A stretch of DNA of 64,000 nucleotides from Massilia mucilaginosa (GTDB lineage Bacteria > Pseudomonadota > Gammaproteobacteria > Burkholderiales > Burkholderiaceae_D): assembly GCF_011682145.1 (NCBI RefSeq), contig NZ_WHJH01000011.1, positions 83,070 through 147,069 of the forward strand, in the 5' to 3' direction. The translations under genes were made by a program, and so were the position numbers. Below, piece after piece: positions 9,898-20,576 of the stretch. Within the stretch, counting starts at the first letter, position 1, and each line of letters opens with the position of its first letter. The notes under the pieces were generated by a model. It made no database searches, was not told where the DNA came from, and saw only the letters and a program-made list of their open reading frames with translations.

Positions 9898-10673
9898 TCG
9901 CTAACTTCTTCGGCGCCGTCGGCCAGTCCGTGCGCGAAAACATCGCCAGCGTCGGTTTCGCGACCCGCTCCTTCTTCACCCTGCTGGGCGTGACCCCGGG
10001 CGCGCTGCGCCGTCCGGGCCTCATTTCCGAGCAGATTCACTTCATCGGCAATCATTCGCTGGTGATCATCATCGTCTCCGGCTTGTTCGTCGGCATGGTG
10101 CTCGGCCTGCAGGGTTACATTACCCTCACGCCCTACGGCGCCGAACAGAAGCTCGGCCAGGTGGTCGCGCTGGCGCTGGTGCGCGAACTCGGGCCGGTCG
10201 TGACCGCCCTGCTGTTCGCCGGCCGCGCCGGGACCTCGCTGACCGCGCAAATCGGTTTGATGAAAGCCGGCGAGCAACTCTCGGCCATGGAAATGATGGC
10301 GATTAACCCGGTGCAGCGCGTGCTGGCGCCACGTTTCTGGGCCGGCGTCATTGCGATGCCGATCCTCGGCACCATCTTCAGCGCCGTCGGCGTGCTTGGC
10401 GGCTACCTGGTCGGCGTGCAGCTGATCGGCGTCGACGAGGGCGCGTTCTGGTCGCAGATGCAAGCGAACGTGGATGTGCAGCATGATGTCGTCAACGGCA
10501 TCATCAAGAGCTTCGTGTTCGGCATCGCCGTTACCTTTACCGCGCTGTTCCAGGGCTACCAGGCCCAGCCAACGCCGGAAGACGTGTCGCGCGCCACCAC
10601 CCGTACCGTTGTGATCGCGTCGCTGACCGTGTGGGGTCTGGACTTCGTGATGACCGCGATAATGTTTAACTAA
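9894..10673 (+). CDS. mlaE: Phospholipid ABC transporter permease MlaE
   Basis: The 259-residue inner-membrane permease of the Mla complex. It begins with GTG overlapping the mlaF stop (GTGA). It shows the MlaE family pattern: an N-terminal amphipathic stretch, then several hydrophobic segments, GLFVGMVLGLQGY, the LVRELGPVVTALLFAGRAGT segment, and EQLSAMEMMAINP, which contacts the ATPase. The last residues fall in a short direct repeat (10664-10702) that carries the stop codon. It partners MlaF and MlaD, encoded on either side. Confidence 0.95.
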   Translation: MIANFFGAVGQSVRENIASVGFATRSFFTLLGVTPGALRRPGLISEQIHFIGNHSLVIIIVSGLFVGMVLGLQGYITLTPYGAEQKLGQVVALALVRELGPVVTALLFAGRAGTSLTAQIGLMKAGEQLSAMEMMAINPVQRVLAPRFWAGVIAMPILGTIFSAVGVLGGYLVGVQLIGVDEGAFWSQMQANVDVQHDVVNGIIKSFVFGIAVTFTALFQGYQAQPTPEDVSRATTRTVVIASLTVWGLDFVMTAIMFN

Positions 10674-10702
10674 ATACCGTTTAACTAAATACCGTTCAAC
10701 TA
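10664..10702. repeat. 15-bp direct repeat across the mlaE stop codon
   Basis: GTTTAACTAAATACC occurs twice head to tail (10664-10678, 10679-10693) followed by a partial third copy GTTCAACTA. The first copy encodes the last residues and stop of mlaE. It looks like replication slippage and adds an extra TAA-containing copy downstream. Confidence 0.8.
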
Positions 10703-10750
10703 TTGAATCTGGCGGCACACAGCGCCGCATAACACGAGTTAGGAAATCAA

Positions 10751-11218
10751 ATGCATCGTAAATCCATCGACGTCTGGGTCGGCCTGTTTGTTCTGCTGGG
10801 TCTGGCAGCGCTGCTGTTCCTCGCCCTCAAGGCCGGCAATATGAGTACATTGTCGTTCGGCAAGACCTATCTGGTCCAGGCCAAGTTCGACAATATCGGC
10901 GGGCTCAAGCCGCAGGCACCGGTGAAAAGCGCCGGTGTGGTGGTCGGGCGCGTGGGCGATATCAAGTTTGATGACAAAACTTATCAGGCGCTGGTAACCT
11001 TGGAATTGGAGACGGGCTATAACTTCCCGAAAGATAGCTCGCTCAAAATCCTCACTGCCGGCCTGCTCGGTGAACAGTACATCGGTATTCAGGCAGGTAA
11101 CGACGATGCCAACAAGCTGGTCAATGGTGACCGGATCACCACGACCCAATCTGCCACCGTGCTGGAAGACCTGATTAATCAGTTCATCTACAGCAAGGCG
11201 GCTGACGGAAAGGAATAA
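10751..11218 (+). CDS. mlaD: MCE-domain phospholipid-binding protein MlaD
   Basis: A 155-residue membrane-anchored MCE protein. A single N-terminal transmembrane helix (about residues 8-27, VWVGLFVLLGLAALLFLAL) leads into the MCE domain, with DNIGGLKPQAPVKSAGVVVGRV and the hydrophobic pore-loop segment around LTAGLLGEQYIGI. In E. coli MlaD forms a hexameric ring on the periplasmic face of MlaFEB and accepts lipid from MlaC. AGGAAA lies ahead of the ATG. Its length is close to that of other betaproteobacterial MlaD proteins. Confidence 0.94.
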   Translation: MHRKSIDVWVGLFVLLGLAALLFLALKAGNMSTLSFGKTYLVQAKFDNIGGLKPQAPVKSAGVVVGRVGDIKFDDKTYQALVTLELETGYNFPKDSSLKILTAGLLGEQYIGIQAGNDDANKLVNGDRITTTQSATVLEDLINQFIYSKAADGKE

Positions 11219-11223
11219 GAGCA

Positions 11224-12087
11224 ATGACATTCATGAAGCCGAACCGCGCCCCGACCTGGCGCGCCAGCGCTGCCGCCCTGGTGGCCATTGCCACCTTGAG
11301 CGGTTGCGCCACCAACAACCCGCGCGACCCGCTCGAGCCGTTCAACCGCACGATGTTCAAGTTGAACGACACCATCGACCAGGCCGCGCTGAAACCGGCC
11401 GCCACCGCCTACAAGAAGGTGTTGCCGAGCTTCGTGCAAACCGGCGTGAACAATTTCTTCGGCAACCTGTCCGATGTCTGGACCGGCGCTAACAACTTGA
11501 TGCAAGGCAAGGGCGAGCAAGGCATGTCCGACTGGACCCGCGTGGCGCTCAACTCCACCTTCGGCATCGGCGGCCTGTTCGATATCGCTTCCGAAGCGGG
11601 CCTCAAAAAGCACAACGAAGACTTCGGCCAGACCCTCGGCTACTGGGGCGTGCCGAGCGGCCCGTACCTGATGTTGCCGCTGCTCGGTCCATCGACCGTG
11701 CGCGATACCTCCGGCCTGCCGGTCGACATGGCCGCCAACGGCTGGTCCCACGTCGATCCGTCCTCGACCCGCAACATCGGCACGGTGGTGCGCGTGATCG
11801 ATGCGCGCGCCAACATCCTGGACGCCTCGAACCTCATGGAAGAAGCCGCCCTCGACCGTTACGAATTCATCCGCGACGGCTTCCTGCAGCGCCGCCAGGG
11901 CCAGGTGTTCGATGGCGAAAGCTCGCGCAAGGCATTGAACGAGGCCAACGAAGGTCCGGCCGACGCGAAGAGCATCCGCGCCGCCTACGCCGACGACGCG
12001 CCGGCTAGCGATGCGGCCCCTGCGACGCCAGCGTCCACGCCGGCCCCTGCCGCACCGGCTGTGTCATCCGAAACGCCCTCGAAGTAG
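11224..12087 (+). CDS. mlaA: Outer-membrane lipoprotein MlaA (VacJ family)
   Basis: 287-residue lipoprotein with a signal peptide ending in the lipobox LSGC (Cys about residue 29). The VacJ/MlaA domain follows: NPRDPLEPFNRTMFKLND, then NNFFGNLSDVW, FGIGGLFDIASE and DFGQTLGYWGVPSGPYLMLPLLGPS. MlaA sits in the outer membrane with porins and removes mislocalised phospholipids from the outer leaflet. After about residue 240 there is a low-complexity Ala/Pro/Asp tail (ASDAAPATPAS and so on) that is probably disordered. It is 5 bp downstream of mlaD. In E. coli mlaA is unlinked, whereas here it is inside the operon, as is usual in Burkholderiales. Confidence 0.95.
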   Translation: MTFMKPNRAPTWRASAAALVAIATLSGCATNNPRDPLEPFNRTMFKLNDTIDQAALKPAATAYKKVLPSFVQTGVNNFFGNLSDVWTGANNLMQGKGEQGMSDWTRVALNSTFGIGGLFDIASEAGLKKHNEDFGQTLGYWGVPSGPYLMLPLLGPSTVRDTSGLPVDMAANGWSHVDPSSTRNIGTVVRVIDARANILDASNLMEEAALDRYEFIRDGFLQRRQGQVFDGESSRKALNEANEGPADAKSIRAAYADDAPASDAAPATPASTPAPAAPAVSSETPSK

Positions 12088-12159
12088 TTAACCGTTAAAC
12101 TGGGCTGTCAACGCACAGTCCAGTACGGGTAAAACACGCAACCTTTTCGAAAAGAGCTT

Positions 12160-12798
12160 ATGAAACTGATCAAACAACTTATCGCCCTCGCGACGGTGGC
12201 CGTTGCCACCAGCGCCATCGCCGCCGCCCCTGCCGAAGCACCGGACGCGCTCGTCAAACGCATCAGCGCCGACGTGATCGACACCGCCAAGACCGACAAG
12301 GATATCCAGGCCGGCAACCAGAAAAAGGTCATGGACCTGGTCGAAAGCAAGATCTTGCCGCACGTTGACTTCATGCGCATGACCCAGCTGGCCGCCGGCC
12401 GCGCCTGGCGCGATGCCTCGCCCGAGCAGCAAAAGCAGCTCTCGAACGAGTTCCGCACCCTGCTGATCTTCACCTACTCGGGCGCGCTGTCGCAGATCAA
12501 GAATGAAACCGTCGAGTTCAAACCGCTGCGCGCCGCGCCGGAAGACAAGGAAGTCGAAGTGCGTTCGCAAGTGAACGTCGCCCGCGGCGAGCCTGTCACC
12601 CTCAACTATCGCCTGGCGCAAACCCCGGCCGGCTGGAAGATTTTCGACATCAACGTGCTGGGCGCGTGGCTGGTGGAAACCTACAAAGGCACGTTCGCGT
12701 CCGAAATCAACAAGTCCGGCATCGATGGCCTGATCAAGACCCTGGCCGAGCGCAACAAGAAGCTGGCCGCCAAGCCGCTGGCCAAGCCACTCAAATAG
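12160..12798 (+). CDS. mlaC: Periplasmic phospholipid-binding protein MlaC
   Basis: 212 residues, with a Sec signal peptide (MKLIKQLIALATVAVATSAIAAAPA) and the MlaC/Ttg2D fold: VESKILPHVDFMRMTQLAAG, WRDASPEQQKQLSNEFRTLL and the LVETYKGTFASEINKSGIDGLI segment. It ferries phospholipid across the periplasm between MlaA and the MlaFEDB complex. AAGAG precedes the ATG. mlaB begins one base after its stop codon. Confidence 0.94.
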   Translation: MKLIKQLIALATVAVATSAIAAAPAEAPDALVKRISADVIDTAKTDKDIQAGNQKKVMDLVESKILPHVDFMRMTQLAAGRAWRDASPEQQKQLSNEFRTLLIFTYSGALSQIKNETVEFKPLRAAPEDKEVEVRSQVNVARGEPVTLNYRLAQTPAGWKIFDINVLGAWLVETYKGTFASEINKSGIDGLIKTLAERNKKLAAKPLAKPLK

Positions 12799-12799
12799 T

Positions 12800-13132
12800 A
12801 TGGTTCAAACCAACACCGTGGTTCAAACCAACATCGTGGTTCAAACCAATAAGCTCGAGAACATCGATACCCTGACCGTGCACAACGCCAAGGCGGCACT
12901 GGTCCAGGGTTACGATGCGATCACGGCGGGTCAGACCGTGTTCGATTTCGGCTCCGTCAAGGTGGCCGATTCGTCCGCGGTCGCGGTCCTGCTCGCCTGG
13001 CAGCGCGCCGCGCGCAGCGCCGGCGTGGTGCTGTCCTATGTCAATCTTCCGGACAGCCTGAAAAGCCTGGCCGCGCTGTACGGCGTCGATGCCTTCCTGG
13101 TGGACACTCCCGCCAACCTGCACCACCATTGA
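12800..13132 (+). CDS. mlaB: STAS-domain protein MlaB
   Basis: A 110-residue STAS protein, the small cytoplasmic regulatory subunit that binds MlaF. The motif FDFGSVKVADSSAVAVLLAW contains the DSS region that corresponds to the conserved Ser/Thr loop of STAS folds. The first ~18 residues are unusual: VVQTN is repeated, encoded by an 18-bp tandem repeat. The true start could be the ATG at 12800 or one of the in-frame GTGs inside the repeat, because the STAS fold itself only begins about residue 18. It is the last gene of the mla operon. Confidence 0.9.
   Translation: MVQTNTVVQTNIVVQTNKLENIDTLTVHNAKAALVQGYDAITAGQTVFDFGSVKVADSSAVAVLLAWQRAARSAGVVLSYVNLPDSLKSLAALYGVDAFLVDTPANLHHH
12801..12854 (+). 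repeat. 18-bp in-frame tandem repeat at the mlaB 5' end
   Basis: Three units of TGGTTCAAACCAACACCG (the second and third slightly diverged) form the first 18 codons of mlaB. Because 18 is a multiple of three, copy-number changes would keep the frame. Confidence 0.85.
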
Positions 13133-13190
13133 TCCTGCCTTTGGGGAGGCGCCCGCGCCTCTCCACTCCCCCTGCCTGTAACTCCGGGCA

Positions 13191-13219
13191 ACTCTGTTTC
13201 TCCCGATTTCCCCTATAAT
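13191..13219 (+). promoter_or_regulatory. Possible promoter for the ABC-2 exporter
   Basis: A perfect TATAAT lies at 13214-13219, 64 bp ahead of the preferred ATG of the ATPase gene. The -35 region (about 13191-13196, ACTCTG) is poor, so activity may need an activator or an alternative spacing. Confidence 0.4.
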
Positions 13220-13282
13220 TGACGGCTCACCCCGCAATGTCTCTGCATGCTGTATAGACATTTGCTCACCCAAAAAAGACGC

Positions 13283-14208
<926 letters not shown>

Positions 14209-14212
<4 letters not shown>

Positions 14213-14973
14213 ACATGTTTTCGGTGGGCTTCCAGACCCTGCTCTACAAGGAAATGCTGCGCTTCTGGAAGGTGGCCACGCAAACCGTGGCCGCGCCGGT
14301 CCTGACGGCCATGCTGTACCTGCTGATCTTCGGCCACGTGCTCGAAGGGCACGTCAACGTGCGCGGCGTGAACTACACCGCCTTCCTCATTCCCGGCCTG
14401 GTGATGATGAGCGTGCTGCAGAATTCCTTCGCCAACTCCTCGTCCTCGCTGATCCAGTCCAAGATCACCGGCAACCTGGTATTCATCCTGCTGCCGCCGC
14501 TGTCGCACTGGGAGATCCTGTCGGCCTACGTGCTGGCCTCCGTGGTGCGCGGCCTGACGGTCGGCGCCGGGGTGTTCATCGCCACCGTGTGGTTCGCCAA
14601 GCTGTCGTTTTCCGCGCCCCTGTGGATCCTGGCCTTTGCGCTGCTGGGCGCCGCGATCCTCGGCACCATGGGCGTCATCGCCGGCATCTGGGCCGAAAAA
14701 TTCGACCAGCTGGCCGCGTTCCAGAACTTCCTGATCATGCCCGCCACGTTCTTGAGCGGCGTGTTCTACTCGATCCACTCGCTGCCGCCGTTCTGGCTCA
14801 CCGTGTCGCATTTCAATCCGTTTTTCTACATGATCGACGGCTTCCGTCACGGTTTCTTCGGCCAGTCCGACGTCTCGCCGTGGACCAGCCTTGCGATCGT
14901 GTCGGCCTTCTTCGCGGCCCTCGCGGGTATCGCCATCAACCTGCTCAAGCGCGGCTACAACCTGCGCCACTAA
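14209..14973 (+). CDS. ABC-2 type exporter permease
   Basis: A 254-residue integral membrane protein with about six hydrophobic segments (for example TVAAPVLTAMLYLLIFGHVL, LIPGLVMMSVLQ, LWILAFALLGAAILGTMGVI). The NFLIMPATFLSGVFYSI segment is the hallmark of the ABC2_membrane family. Its start overlaps the stop of the ATPase gene, so the two form one exporter. bolA follows 15 bp downstream. Confidence 0.92.
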
Positions 14974-14988
14974 TCAGAGGAACCTATC

Positions 14989-15225
14989 GTGGCTACCACA
15001 CCAGAACTTATTCACGGCTACATCAGCGCCGGTCTCGAATGCACCCACCTTGAAGTGGACGGCGACGGCCAGCACTTCACCGCCGTCATCGTCTCGCCGG
15101 CGTTTGCCGGCAAGCGCCCGATCCAGCGCCACCAGATCGTCTACGCTGTGCTGGGCGAGCGCATGCGCGAAGAAATCCACGCGCTGTCGATGAAAACGCT
15201 CACCCCAGAAGAATACCAAGGATAA
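14989..15225 (+). CDS. BolA/IbaG family protein
   Basis: A 78-residue BolA-like protein. It has the [34 protein letters not shown] core with the conserved helix-turn-helix-like segment and the invariant His of the Fe-S ligand loop (RHQIVY). Such proteins pair with monothiol glutaredoxins in Fe-S trafficking. IbaG, next to murA in gammaproteobacteria, is linked to acid resistance and envelope homeostasis, and the same adjacency is seen here. Start GTG with AGAGGA in front. It is 13 bp ahead of murA. Confidence 0.9.
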   Translation: MATTPELIHGYISAGLECTHLEVDGDGQHFTAVIVSPAFAGKRPIQRHQIVYAVLGERMREEIHALSMKTLTPEEYQG

Positions 15226-15238
15226 AAGGATAACAAGC

Positions 15239-16489
15239 ATGGACAAGCTCCAAGTGGTCGGAGGCAAGCGCCTCGAAGGGGAAATCGTCATTTCGGGCGC
15301 CAAGAACGCGGCCTTGCCGATTCTGTGCGCCGGTTTGCTCACCTCGGGCGACCTCGAACTGTCGAACGTACCGCGCCTGCACGACGTCAAGACCATCCTC
15401 AAGCTGCTGGCCCAGACCGGCCTGAAGGTGGCCCAGGACGACGAGCGCGTGACCCTCAACGGCAGCGCCATCACCACCCTGGAAGCGCCGTATGAGCTGG
15501 TCAAGACCATGCGCGCCTCGATCCTGGTGCTCGGTCCCCTGCTGGCGCGCTTCGGCGAAGCCAAGGTCTCGCTGCCGGGCGGCTGCGCCATCGGTTCGCG
15601 TCCGGTCGACCAGCACATCAAGGGCTTGCAGGCGCTCGGCGCCGAGATCACCATCGAAGGCGGCTACATCTACGCCAAGTGCAAGAAGCTCAAGGGCGCC
15701 CGTATCCGCACCGACATGATCACCGTCACCGGCACCGAGAACCTGCTGATGGCCGCCACCCTGGCCGACGGCGAAACGATTCTGGAAAACGCCGCGCGCG
15801 AGCCGGAAGTGACCGACCTGGCCAACCTCTTGGTGGCCATGGGCGCCAAAATCGAGGGCATCGGCACCGACCGCCTGGTCATCCAGGGCGTGGCCGAACT
15901 GCACGGCGCCAGGCACGCGGTGATCTCCGACCGCATCGAAGCGGCTACTTTTCTGTGCGCGGTGGCGGCCACCGGCGGCGACCTCCTGCTCAAGAACACC
16001 CGCACCGACTATTTTGACGTGGCGCTCGACAAGCTGCGCGAGATCGGCCTGGTCATGACCATGGGTCCCGATTCGATCCGCGCGCAGATGGGCGGCCGCC
16101 CGAAGCCGGTGTCGTTCCGCACCACGGAGTATCCGGGCTTCCCGACCGACATGCAGGCCCAGTTCATGGCCGTCAATACCATCGCCTCGGGCAGCAGCCG
16201 CATTACCGAAACGATTTTCGAGAACCGCTTCATGCACGTGCAGGAGATGAACCGTCTCGGCGCCTCGATCCAGACCGAGGGCAACACCGCCCACGTCAAG
16301 GGCGTCGACAAGCTGGTGGGCGCGCCTGTGATGGCGACCGACCTGCGCGCCTCGGCCTCGCTGGTGATCGCCGCCATGGCCGCGCAAGGCACCACCATCA
16401 TCGACCGCATCTATCACCTCGACCGCGGCTACGACCGCATGGAAGTGAAGCTGTCGGCGGTGGGCGCCGATATCGTCCGCATCAAATAA
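15239..16489 (+). CDS. murA: UDP-N-acetylglucosamine 1-carboxyvinyltransferase
   Basis: The first committed step of peptidoglycan synthesis: enolpyruvyl transfer from PEP to UDP-GlcNAc in the cytoplasm. 416 residues, the standard length. The EPSP-synthase-like fold is evident from [20 protein letters not shown] at the N-terminus, and the catalytic, fosfomycin-reactive Cys is C116 in [15 protein letters not shown]. The C-terminal region has [15 protein letters not shown] and the [11 protein letters not shown] motif. The promoter is probably far upstream, since the bolA-murA-hisG gaps are only 10-13 bp. Confidence 0.97.
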   Translation: MDKLQVVGGKRLEGEIVISGAKNAALPILCAGLLTSGDLELSNVPRLHDVKTILKLLAQTGLKVAQDDERVTLNGSAITTLEAPYELVKTMRASILVLGPLLARFGEAKVSLPGGCAIGSRPVDQHIKGLQALGAEITIEGGYIYAKCKKLKGARIRTDMITVTGTENLLMAATLADGETILENAAREPEVTDLANLLVAMGAKIEGIGTDRLVIQGVAELHGARHAVISDRIEAATFLCAVAATGGDLLLKNTRTDYFDVALDKLREIGLVMTMGPDSIRAQMGGRPKPVSFRTTEYPGFPTDMQAQFMAVNTIASGSSRITETIFENRFMHVQEMNRLGASIQTEGNTAHVKGVDKLVGAPVMATDLRASASLVIAAMAAQGTTIIDRIYHLDRGYDRMEVKLSAVGADIVRIK

Positions 16490-16499
16490 AGAAGACACG

Positions 16500-17174
16500 A
16501 TGAGCACATTCAGTAACCCGGCCAACTCCCAGCTGATCCTGGCGCTGTCGAAGGGCCGCATCTTCGACGACACCATGCCTTTGCTCGAAGCGGCCGGCAT
16601 CACCGTCACCGAAAACCCGGAGACCTCGCGCAAGCTGATTTTGGCGACCAACGATCCGAACGTGCGCGTCATCATCGTGCGCGCGTCCGACGTGCCGACC
16701 TACGTGCAGTACGGCGCCGCCGATTTCGGCGTGGCTGGCAAGGACGTGCTGCTCGAGCACGGCGGCGAAGGCCTGTACCAGCCGATCGACCTGAACATCG
16801 CCAAATGCCGCATGTCGGTGGCGGTGAACGCCGGCTTCGACTACGACAAGGCGGTGCGCCAGGGCGCGCGCCTGCGCGTGGCCACCAAGTTCGTCCAGAC
16901 CGCGCGCGAACACTTCGCCGCCAAGGGCGTGCACGTCGACCTGATCAAGCTGTATGGCTCGATGGAACTGGCGCCCCTGGTCGGCCTGTCGGACGCGATC
17001 GTCGACGTGGTCTCCACCGGCAGCACCCTGCGCGCCAACAACCTGGTCGAAGTCGAAGAGATCATGGACATTTCATCGCGCCTGGTGGTGAACCAGGCCG
17101 CGCTCAAACTCAAGCGCGAGCGCCTGCAACCGATTCTCGACGCCTTCGAACGCGCGTCGCGCCTGAACAACTAA
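16500..17174 (+). CDS. hisG: ATP phosphoribosyltransferase catalytic subunit, short form
   Basis: The first enzyme of histidine synthesis, joining ATP and PRPP to give phosphoribosyl-ATP. At 224 residues it is the short HisG that lacks the C-terminal histidine-binding domain. Motifs are [21 protein letters not shown], the [13 protein letters not shown] segment and the PRPP loop [16 protein letters not shown]. Short HisG needs the HisRS-like regulatory subunit HisZ, which is not in this window (in Burkholderiales it is usually near hfq/purA). Starts 10 bp after murA and leads the his genes. Confidence 0.96.
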   Translation: MSTFSNPANSQLILALSKGRIFDDTMPLLEAAGITVTENPETSRKLILATNDPNVRVIIVRASDVPTYVQYGAADFGVAGKDVLLEHGGEGLYQPIDLNIAKCRMSVAVNAGFDYDKAVRQGARLRVATKFVQTAREHFAAKGVHVDLIKLYGSMELAPLVGLSDAIVDVVSTGSTLRANNLVEVEEIMDISSRLVVNQAALKLKRERLQPILDAFERASRLNN

Positions 17175-17193
17175 AGATTTAGAAACGACTATC

Positions 17194-18516
17194 ATGACCA
17201 TCCAGATCCGCCACCTCGATTCGGCCCAGCCGGACTTCAAACAACGCCTCGATACCCTGCTGGCCTTCGAAGCGTCCACCGATGAAGCGATTGAAAAATC
17301 GGTGGCGGCGATCCTGCATGACGTCAAACATCGTGGCGACGCCGCCGTCCTTGAGTACACCAACAAATTCGACCGCATTCCCGGCGGCGCCGCCAGCATG
17401 GCCGCCTTCGACGTGCCGCAAGCCGAACTGCGGGCCGCACTCGATGGGCTGCCGGCAGCCCAGCGCGCGGCGCTGGAAACGGCCGCCGAACGGATTCGCG
17501 TGTTCCACGAGCGGCAAAAAGAAGAACTGCGCGGCTTCACCTACACCGAACCCGATGGCACAGTGCTGGGCCAGAAAATCACCCCGCTCGACCGGGTCGG
17601 CATCTACGTCCCGGGCGGCAAGGCGGCCTATCCGTCGTCGGTGCTGATGAACGCCGTGCCGGCCAAGGTGGCTGGCGTGGCCGAGATTATCATGGTGGTG
17701 CCGACCCCGGACGGCGTGAAGAACCAGATGGTGCTGGCCGCCGCCGCCATTGCCGGCGTGACGCGCGTGATCACCATCGGCGGTGCGCAAGCAGTTGGCG
17801 CACTGGCCTACGGCACCGCCAGCATCGCCCCGGTCGACAAGATCGTCGGCCCCGGCAACGCCTATGTGGCCGCGGCCAAGCGCCGCGTGTTCGGCACGGT
17901 CGGCATCGACATGATCGCCGGCCCGTCCGAAATCCTGGTCCTGTGCGACGGCAGCACCGACCCGGACTGGGTCGCGATGGACCTGTTCTCGCAGGCCGAG
18001 CACGACGAACTGGCGCAGGCGATCATGCTGTGCCCCGACGCCGGTTACATTGCCAGGGTCGAAGCGAGCATCCACAAGCTGCTGCCGACCATGCCGCGCG
18101 CCGACACCATCCGCACCTCGATGACCGACCGCGGCGCGCTGGTCAAGGTGCGCGACATGCAGGAAGCGTGCGACATCGCCAACGCCATCGCCGCCGAGCA
18201 CCTGGAAATTTCGGCCGAGGACCCGCAGCAGTGGGCCGATAAGATCCGCCACGCCGGCGCCATGTTCCTCGGGCGTTTTTCGTCCGAGTCGCTGGGCGAC
18301 TACTGCTGCGGTCCGAACCACGTGCTGCCGACCTCGCGCACCGCGCGCTTTTCGTCGCCGCTTGGCGTGTACGACTTCCAGAAGCGTTCGTCCGTCATTT
18401 TCGTCAGCGAAGCCGGTGCGCAAACGCTCGGCAAGGTCGCGGCCGAACTGGCCTATGGCGAAGGCTTGCAGGCGCACGCCCGCAGCGCCGAACTCCGATT
18501 GCGACCGTCGGCATGA
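17194..18516 (+). CDS. hisD: Histidinol dehydrogenase
   Basis: NAD-linked, zinc-dependent four-electron oxidation of L-histidinol to L-histidine, the last steps of the pathway. 440 residues. Seen are the [20 protein letters not shown] segment, [13 protein letters not shown], the zinc-ligand region QAEHDE, the catalytic AAEHLEI region and [17 protein letters not shown]. It is 19 bp after hisG. Its stop codon overlaps the start of a DNA methyltransferase gene (ATGA), which is unusual for a his operon. Confidence 0.97.
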   Translation: MTIQIRHLDSAQPDFKQRLDTLLAFEASTDEAIEKSVAAILHDVKHRGDAAVLEYTNKFDRIPGGAASMAAFDVPQAELRAALDGLPAAQRAALETAAERIRVFHERQKEELRGFTYTEPDGTVLGQKITPLDRVGIYVPGGKAAYPSSVLMNAVPAKVAGVAEIIMVVPTPDGVKNQMVLAAAAIAGVTRVITIGGAQAVGALAYGTASIAPVDKIVGPGNAYVAAAKRRVFGTVGIDMIAGPSEILVLCDGSTDPDWVAMDLFSQAEHDELAQAIMLCPDAGYIARVEASIHKLLPTMPRADTIRTSMTDRGALVKVRDMQEACDIANAIAAEHLEISAEDPQQWADKIRHAGAMFLGRFSSESLGDYCCGPNHVLPTSRTARFSSPLGVYDFQKRSSVIFVSEAGAQTLGKVAAELAYGEGLQAHARSAELRLRPSA

Positions 18517-19328
18517 GCGACTGGCTCAATCAGGTATTTTGCGAGGATGCGCTGAGTGGACTTTCGCGCATCCCGGATGGTTCCATCGACCTGATTCTGA
18601 CCGACCCGCCATATAACCTCGGCAAGGACTACGGCAACGACTCCGACCAGCAAAGCGTGGCCGATTACCTGGCCTGGACCGAGCAATGGATTTCCAGGGC
18701 GCTGCCCAAGCTCAAGCCCAACGGCAGCCTGTACATCTTCCTGACGTGGCGCTTTTCGCCCGAGATTTTTGTCATGCTCAAGCAGCGCATGACGATGATG
18801 AACGAAATTATCTGGGACCGCCGGGTGCCGTCGATGGGCGGCAGCGTGAGGAGTTTCAGTTCGGTGCACGATACCATCGGCTTTTTTGTGAACCGCAAGG
18901 ACTATTACTTCGATCTGGACGCGGTGCGCATTCCCTACGACGCCGCCACCAAGAAGGCCCGTTCGCGCTCGATTTTCGTCGGCGCCAAATGGCTGGAAGT
19001 GGGCTACAACCCGAAGGACCTGTGGAGCGTGTCGCGCCTGCACAAGGAACACCCGGAGCGCGCCGACCACCCGACCCAGAAACCGCTCGAGATCATCGAG
19101 CGCATGGTCAAGGCATCGTGCCCGCCGGACGGCGTGGTGATGGACCTGTTCATGGGCAGCGGCACCACCGCCATGGCGGCCAAGCGTTGCGGGCGCAATT
19201 TTGTCGGCTTCGAGCTCAATGCCGCCTACTGCGACATCATCGCCGCGCGCCTGGCTTCGCCGCCGGAGCAGGAAATGGTCAAGAAGCGCAAACCGCCCAA
19301 AAAGACCGCGAAGGCTGAAAATGCTTAG
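18513..19328 (+). CDS. Orphan beta-class DNA methyltransferase (N6-A or N4-C)
   Basis: A 271-residue SAM-dependent DNA amino-methyltransferase. Catalytic motif IV DPPYNL is at residues 31-36, and SAM-binding motif I (DLFMGSGTT) lies near residue 210-218 after [13 protein letters not shown] (motif X). The order IV-X-I defines the beta class, shared with CcrM and many type II enzymes. The target-recognition part between them is short. No restriction endonuclease gene is nearby, so it looks like an orphan. It starts within the hisD stop codon and so should be translationally coupled to histidine synthesis genes. The tail ([11 protein letters not shown]) is Lys-rich. Specificity and whether it is active are unknown. 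Confidence 0.9.
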   Translation: MSDWLNQVFCEDALSGLSRIPDGSIDLILTDPPYNLGKDYGNDSDQQSVADYLAWTEQWISRALPKLKPNGSLYIFLTWRFSPEIFVMLKQRMTMMNEIIWDRRVPSMGGSVRSFSSVHDTIGFFVNRKDYYFDLDAVRIPYDAATKKARSRSIFVGAKWLEVGYNPKDLWSVSRLHKEHPERADHPTQKPLEIIERMVKASCPPDGVVMDLFMGSGTTAMAAKRCGRNFVGFELNAAYCDIIAARLASPPEQEMVKKRKPPKKTAKAENA

Positions 19329-19358
19329 AACTGTCATTCCCACCACCACCGCCAGCGC

Positions 19359-19447
19359 CGTCGTTCCCGCGCAGGCGGGAACCCAAGTTCGCCGATCCGC
19401 CGACGGCTACGGTACGAACTTGGATTCCCGCCTGCGCGGGAATGACG
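19359..19447. repeat. Inverted-repeat element between the methyltransferase and hisC
   Basis: Two palindromic arms, GTTCCCGCGCAGGCGGGAAC (19363-19382) and ATTCCCGCCTGCGCGGGAAT (19424-19443), are themselves inverse copies extended by AACCCAAGTTC and GAACTTGGAT. The whole element can fold into a ~30-bp stem. The right arm fits the ATTCCC-N8-GGGAAT pattern known from Neisseria dRS3 elements. A related element is present at 21.2 kb. Confidence 0.85.
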
Positions 19448-19469
19448 GTAACTTAAGGAGCAAAGCAGC

Positions 19470-20564
19470 ATGAGTTTCATCGACACGCTGATCGCCAACA
19501 CGATCCGTCCCGAGGTCCAGGCCGACCACGCCTACGTCGTCGCCGACGCCGACGGCTACATCAAACTCGACGCGATGGAGAACCCGTACTCGCTGCCTGC
19601 CCACCTGCGCGAAGAACTGGGCCGGCGCCTGGCCGGCGCGGTCCTGAACCGCTATCCGCTGCCAAGCAACGCCGCGCTCAAACATAAAATCTGCACGCGC
19701 CTGGGCGTACCAAGCGGTTACGACGTCATTCTCGGCAACGGCTCCGATGAGCTGATCTCGATCATGGCCACCGCCGTTTCGGGCGGCACGCGCCACCCGG
19801 CGATCCTGGCGCCGACGCCCGGCTTCGTGATGTTTTCGCGCTCGGCCATGCTGGCCGGCGCCGACTTCGTGGGCGTGCCGCTGCGCGCCGACATGACGCT
19901 CGACAAAGCCACCATGCTTGCCAAAATCGCCGAGCACAAGCCGGCGCTGGTGTTCCTGGCCTACCCGAACAACCCGACCGGCAACCTGTTCGACCCCGGC
20001 GAGATGGTCGAGATCATCCGCGCCGTCGGCGACACCGGCATCGTCGTCGTCGACGAAGCCTACGGCCCGTTCGCGCGCACCTCCTTCATGGAGCGCCTGC
20101 CCGAGTTCGAGAACCTGGTCGTCATGCGCACCGTCTCGAAACTGGGCCTGGCCGGCATTCGCCTCGGCTACATGGCCGCCGCCCCCAGGCTGCTGGCGCA
20201 ATTCGAAAAGGTGCGCCCGCCGTACAACATCAATGTGCTGACCCAGACCGCCGCCGAATTCGCGCTCGATCATATCGAGGTGCTGAACGACCAGGCCACC
20301 CTGCTGATCGAAGCGCGCGAAAAACTGGCGGCCGACCTGGGCGCGCTGCCCGGCGTGACCGTGTTTCCGTCGGCCGCCAACTTCCTGCTGGTGCGCCTGC
20401 CGGACGCCGACGCCGCCGTCGCACGGCTCGACGCGGCCAAGGTACTGATCAAAAATGTGAGTAAAATGAACGGATTGGGCGGATGCATCCGCGTGACCGT
20501 GAGCACACCTGAAGAAAATGCTGTTTTCCTGGATGCCGTCAAGGCATCGCTGACTTCGCACTAA
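19470..20564 (+). CDS. hisC: Histidinol-phosphate aminotransferase
   Basis: A PLP enzyme converting imidazole-acetol phosphate and glutamate to histidinol phosphate. 364 residues of fold type [12 protein letters not shown] near the N-terminus, [23 protein letters not shown] (Asn binding substrate), [10 protein letters not shown] (Asp to pyridine N) and the Schiff-base lysine K224 in [20 protein letters not shown] precedes the ATG. It is separated from the methyltransferase gene by 141 bp filled by an inverted-repeat element, yet remains codirectional with the rest of the operon. Confidence 0.96.
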   Translation: MSFIDTLIANTIRPEVQADHAYVVADADGYIKLDAMENPYSLPAHLREELGRRLAGAVLNRYPLPSNAALKHKICTRLGVPSGYDVILGNGSDELISIMATAVSGGTRHPAILAPTPGFVMFSRSAMLAGADFVGVPLRADMTLDKATMLAKIAEHKPALVFLAYPNNPTGNLFDPGEMVEIIRAVGDTGIVVVDEAYGPFARTSFMERLPEFENLVVMRTVSKLGLAGIRLGYMAAAPRLLAQFEKVRPPYNINVLTQTAAEFALDHIEVLNDQATLLIEAREKLAADLGALPGVTVFPSAANFLLVRLPDADAAVARLDAAKVLIKNVSKMNGLGGCIRVTVSTPEENAVFLDAVKASLTSH

Positions 20565-20576
20565 CCGAGCCTCCCC

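Noticed and set aside
13141..13175. GC-rich hairpin after mlaB as terminator
   Set aside because: The stem around GAGGCGC is not followed by a T-tract; the evidence is too weak to list it as a terminator.
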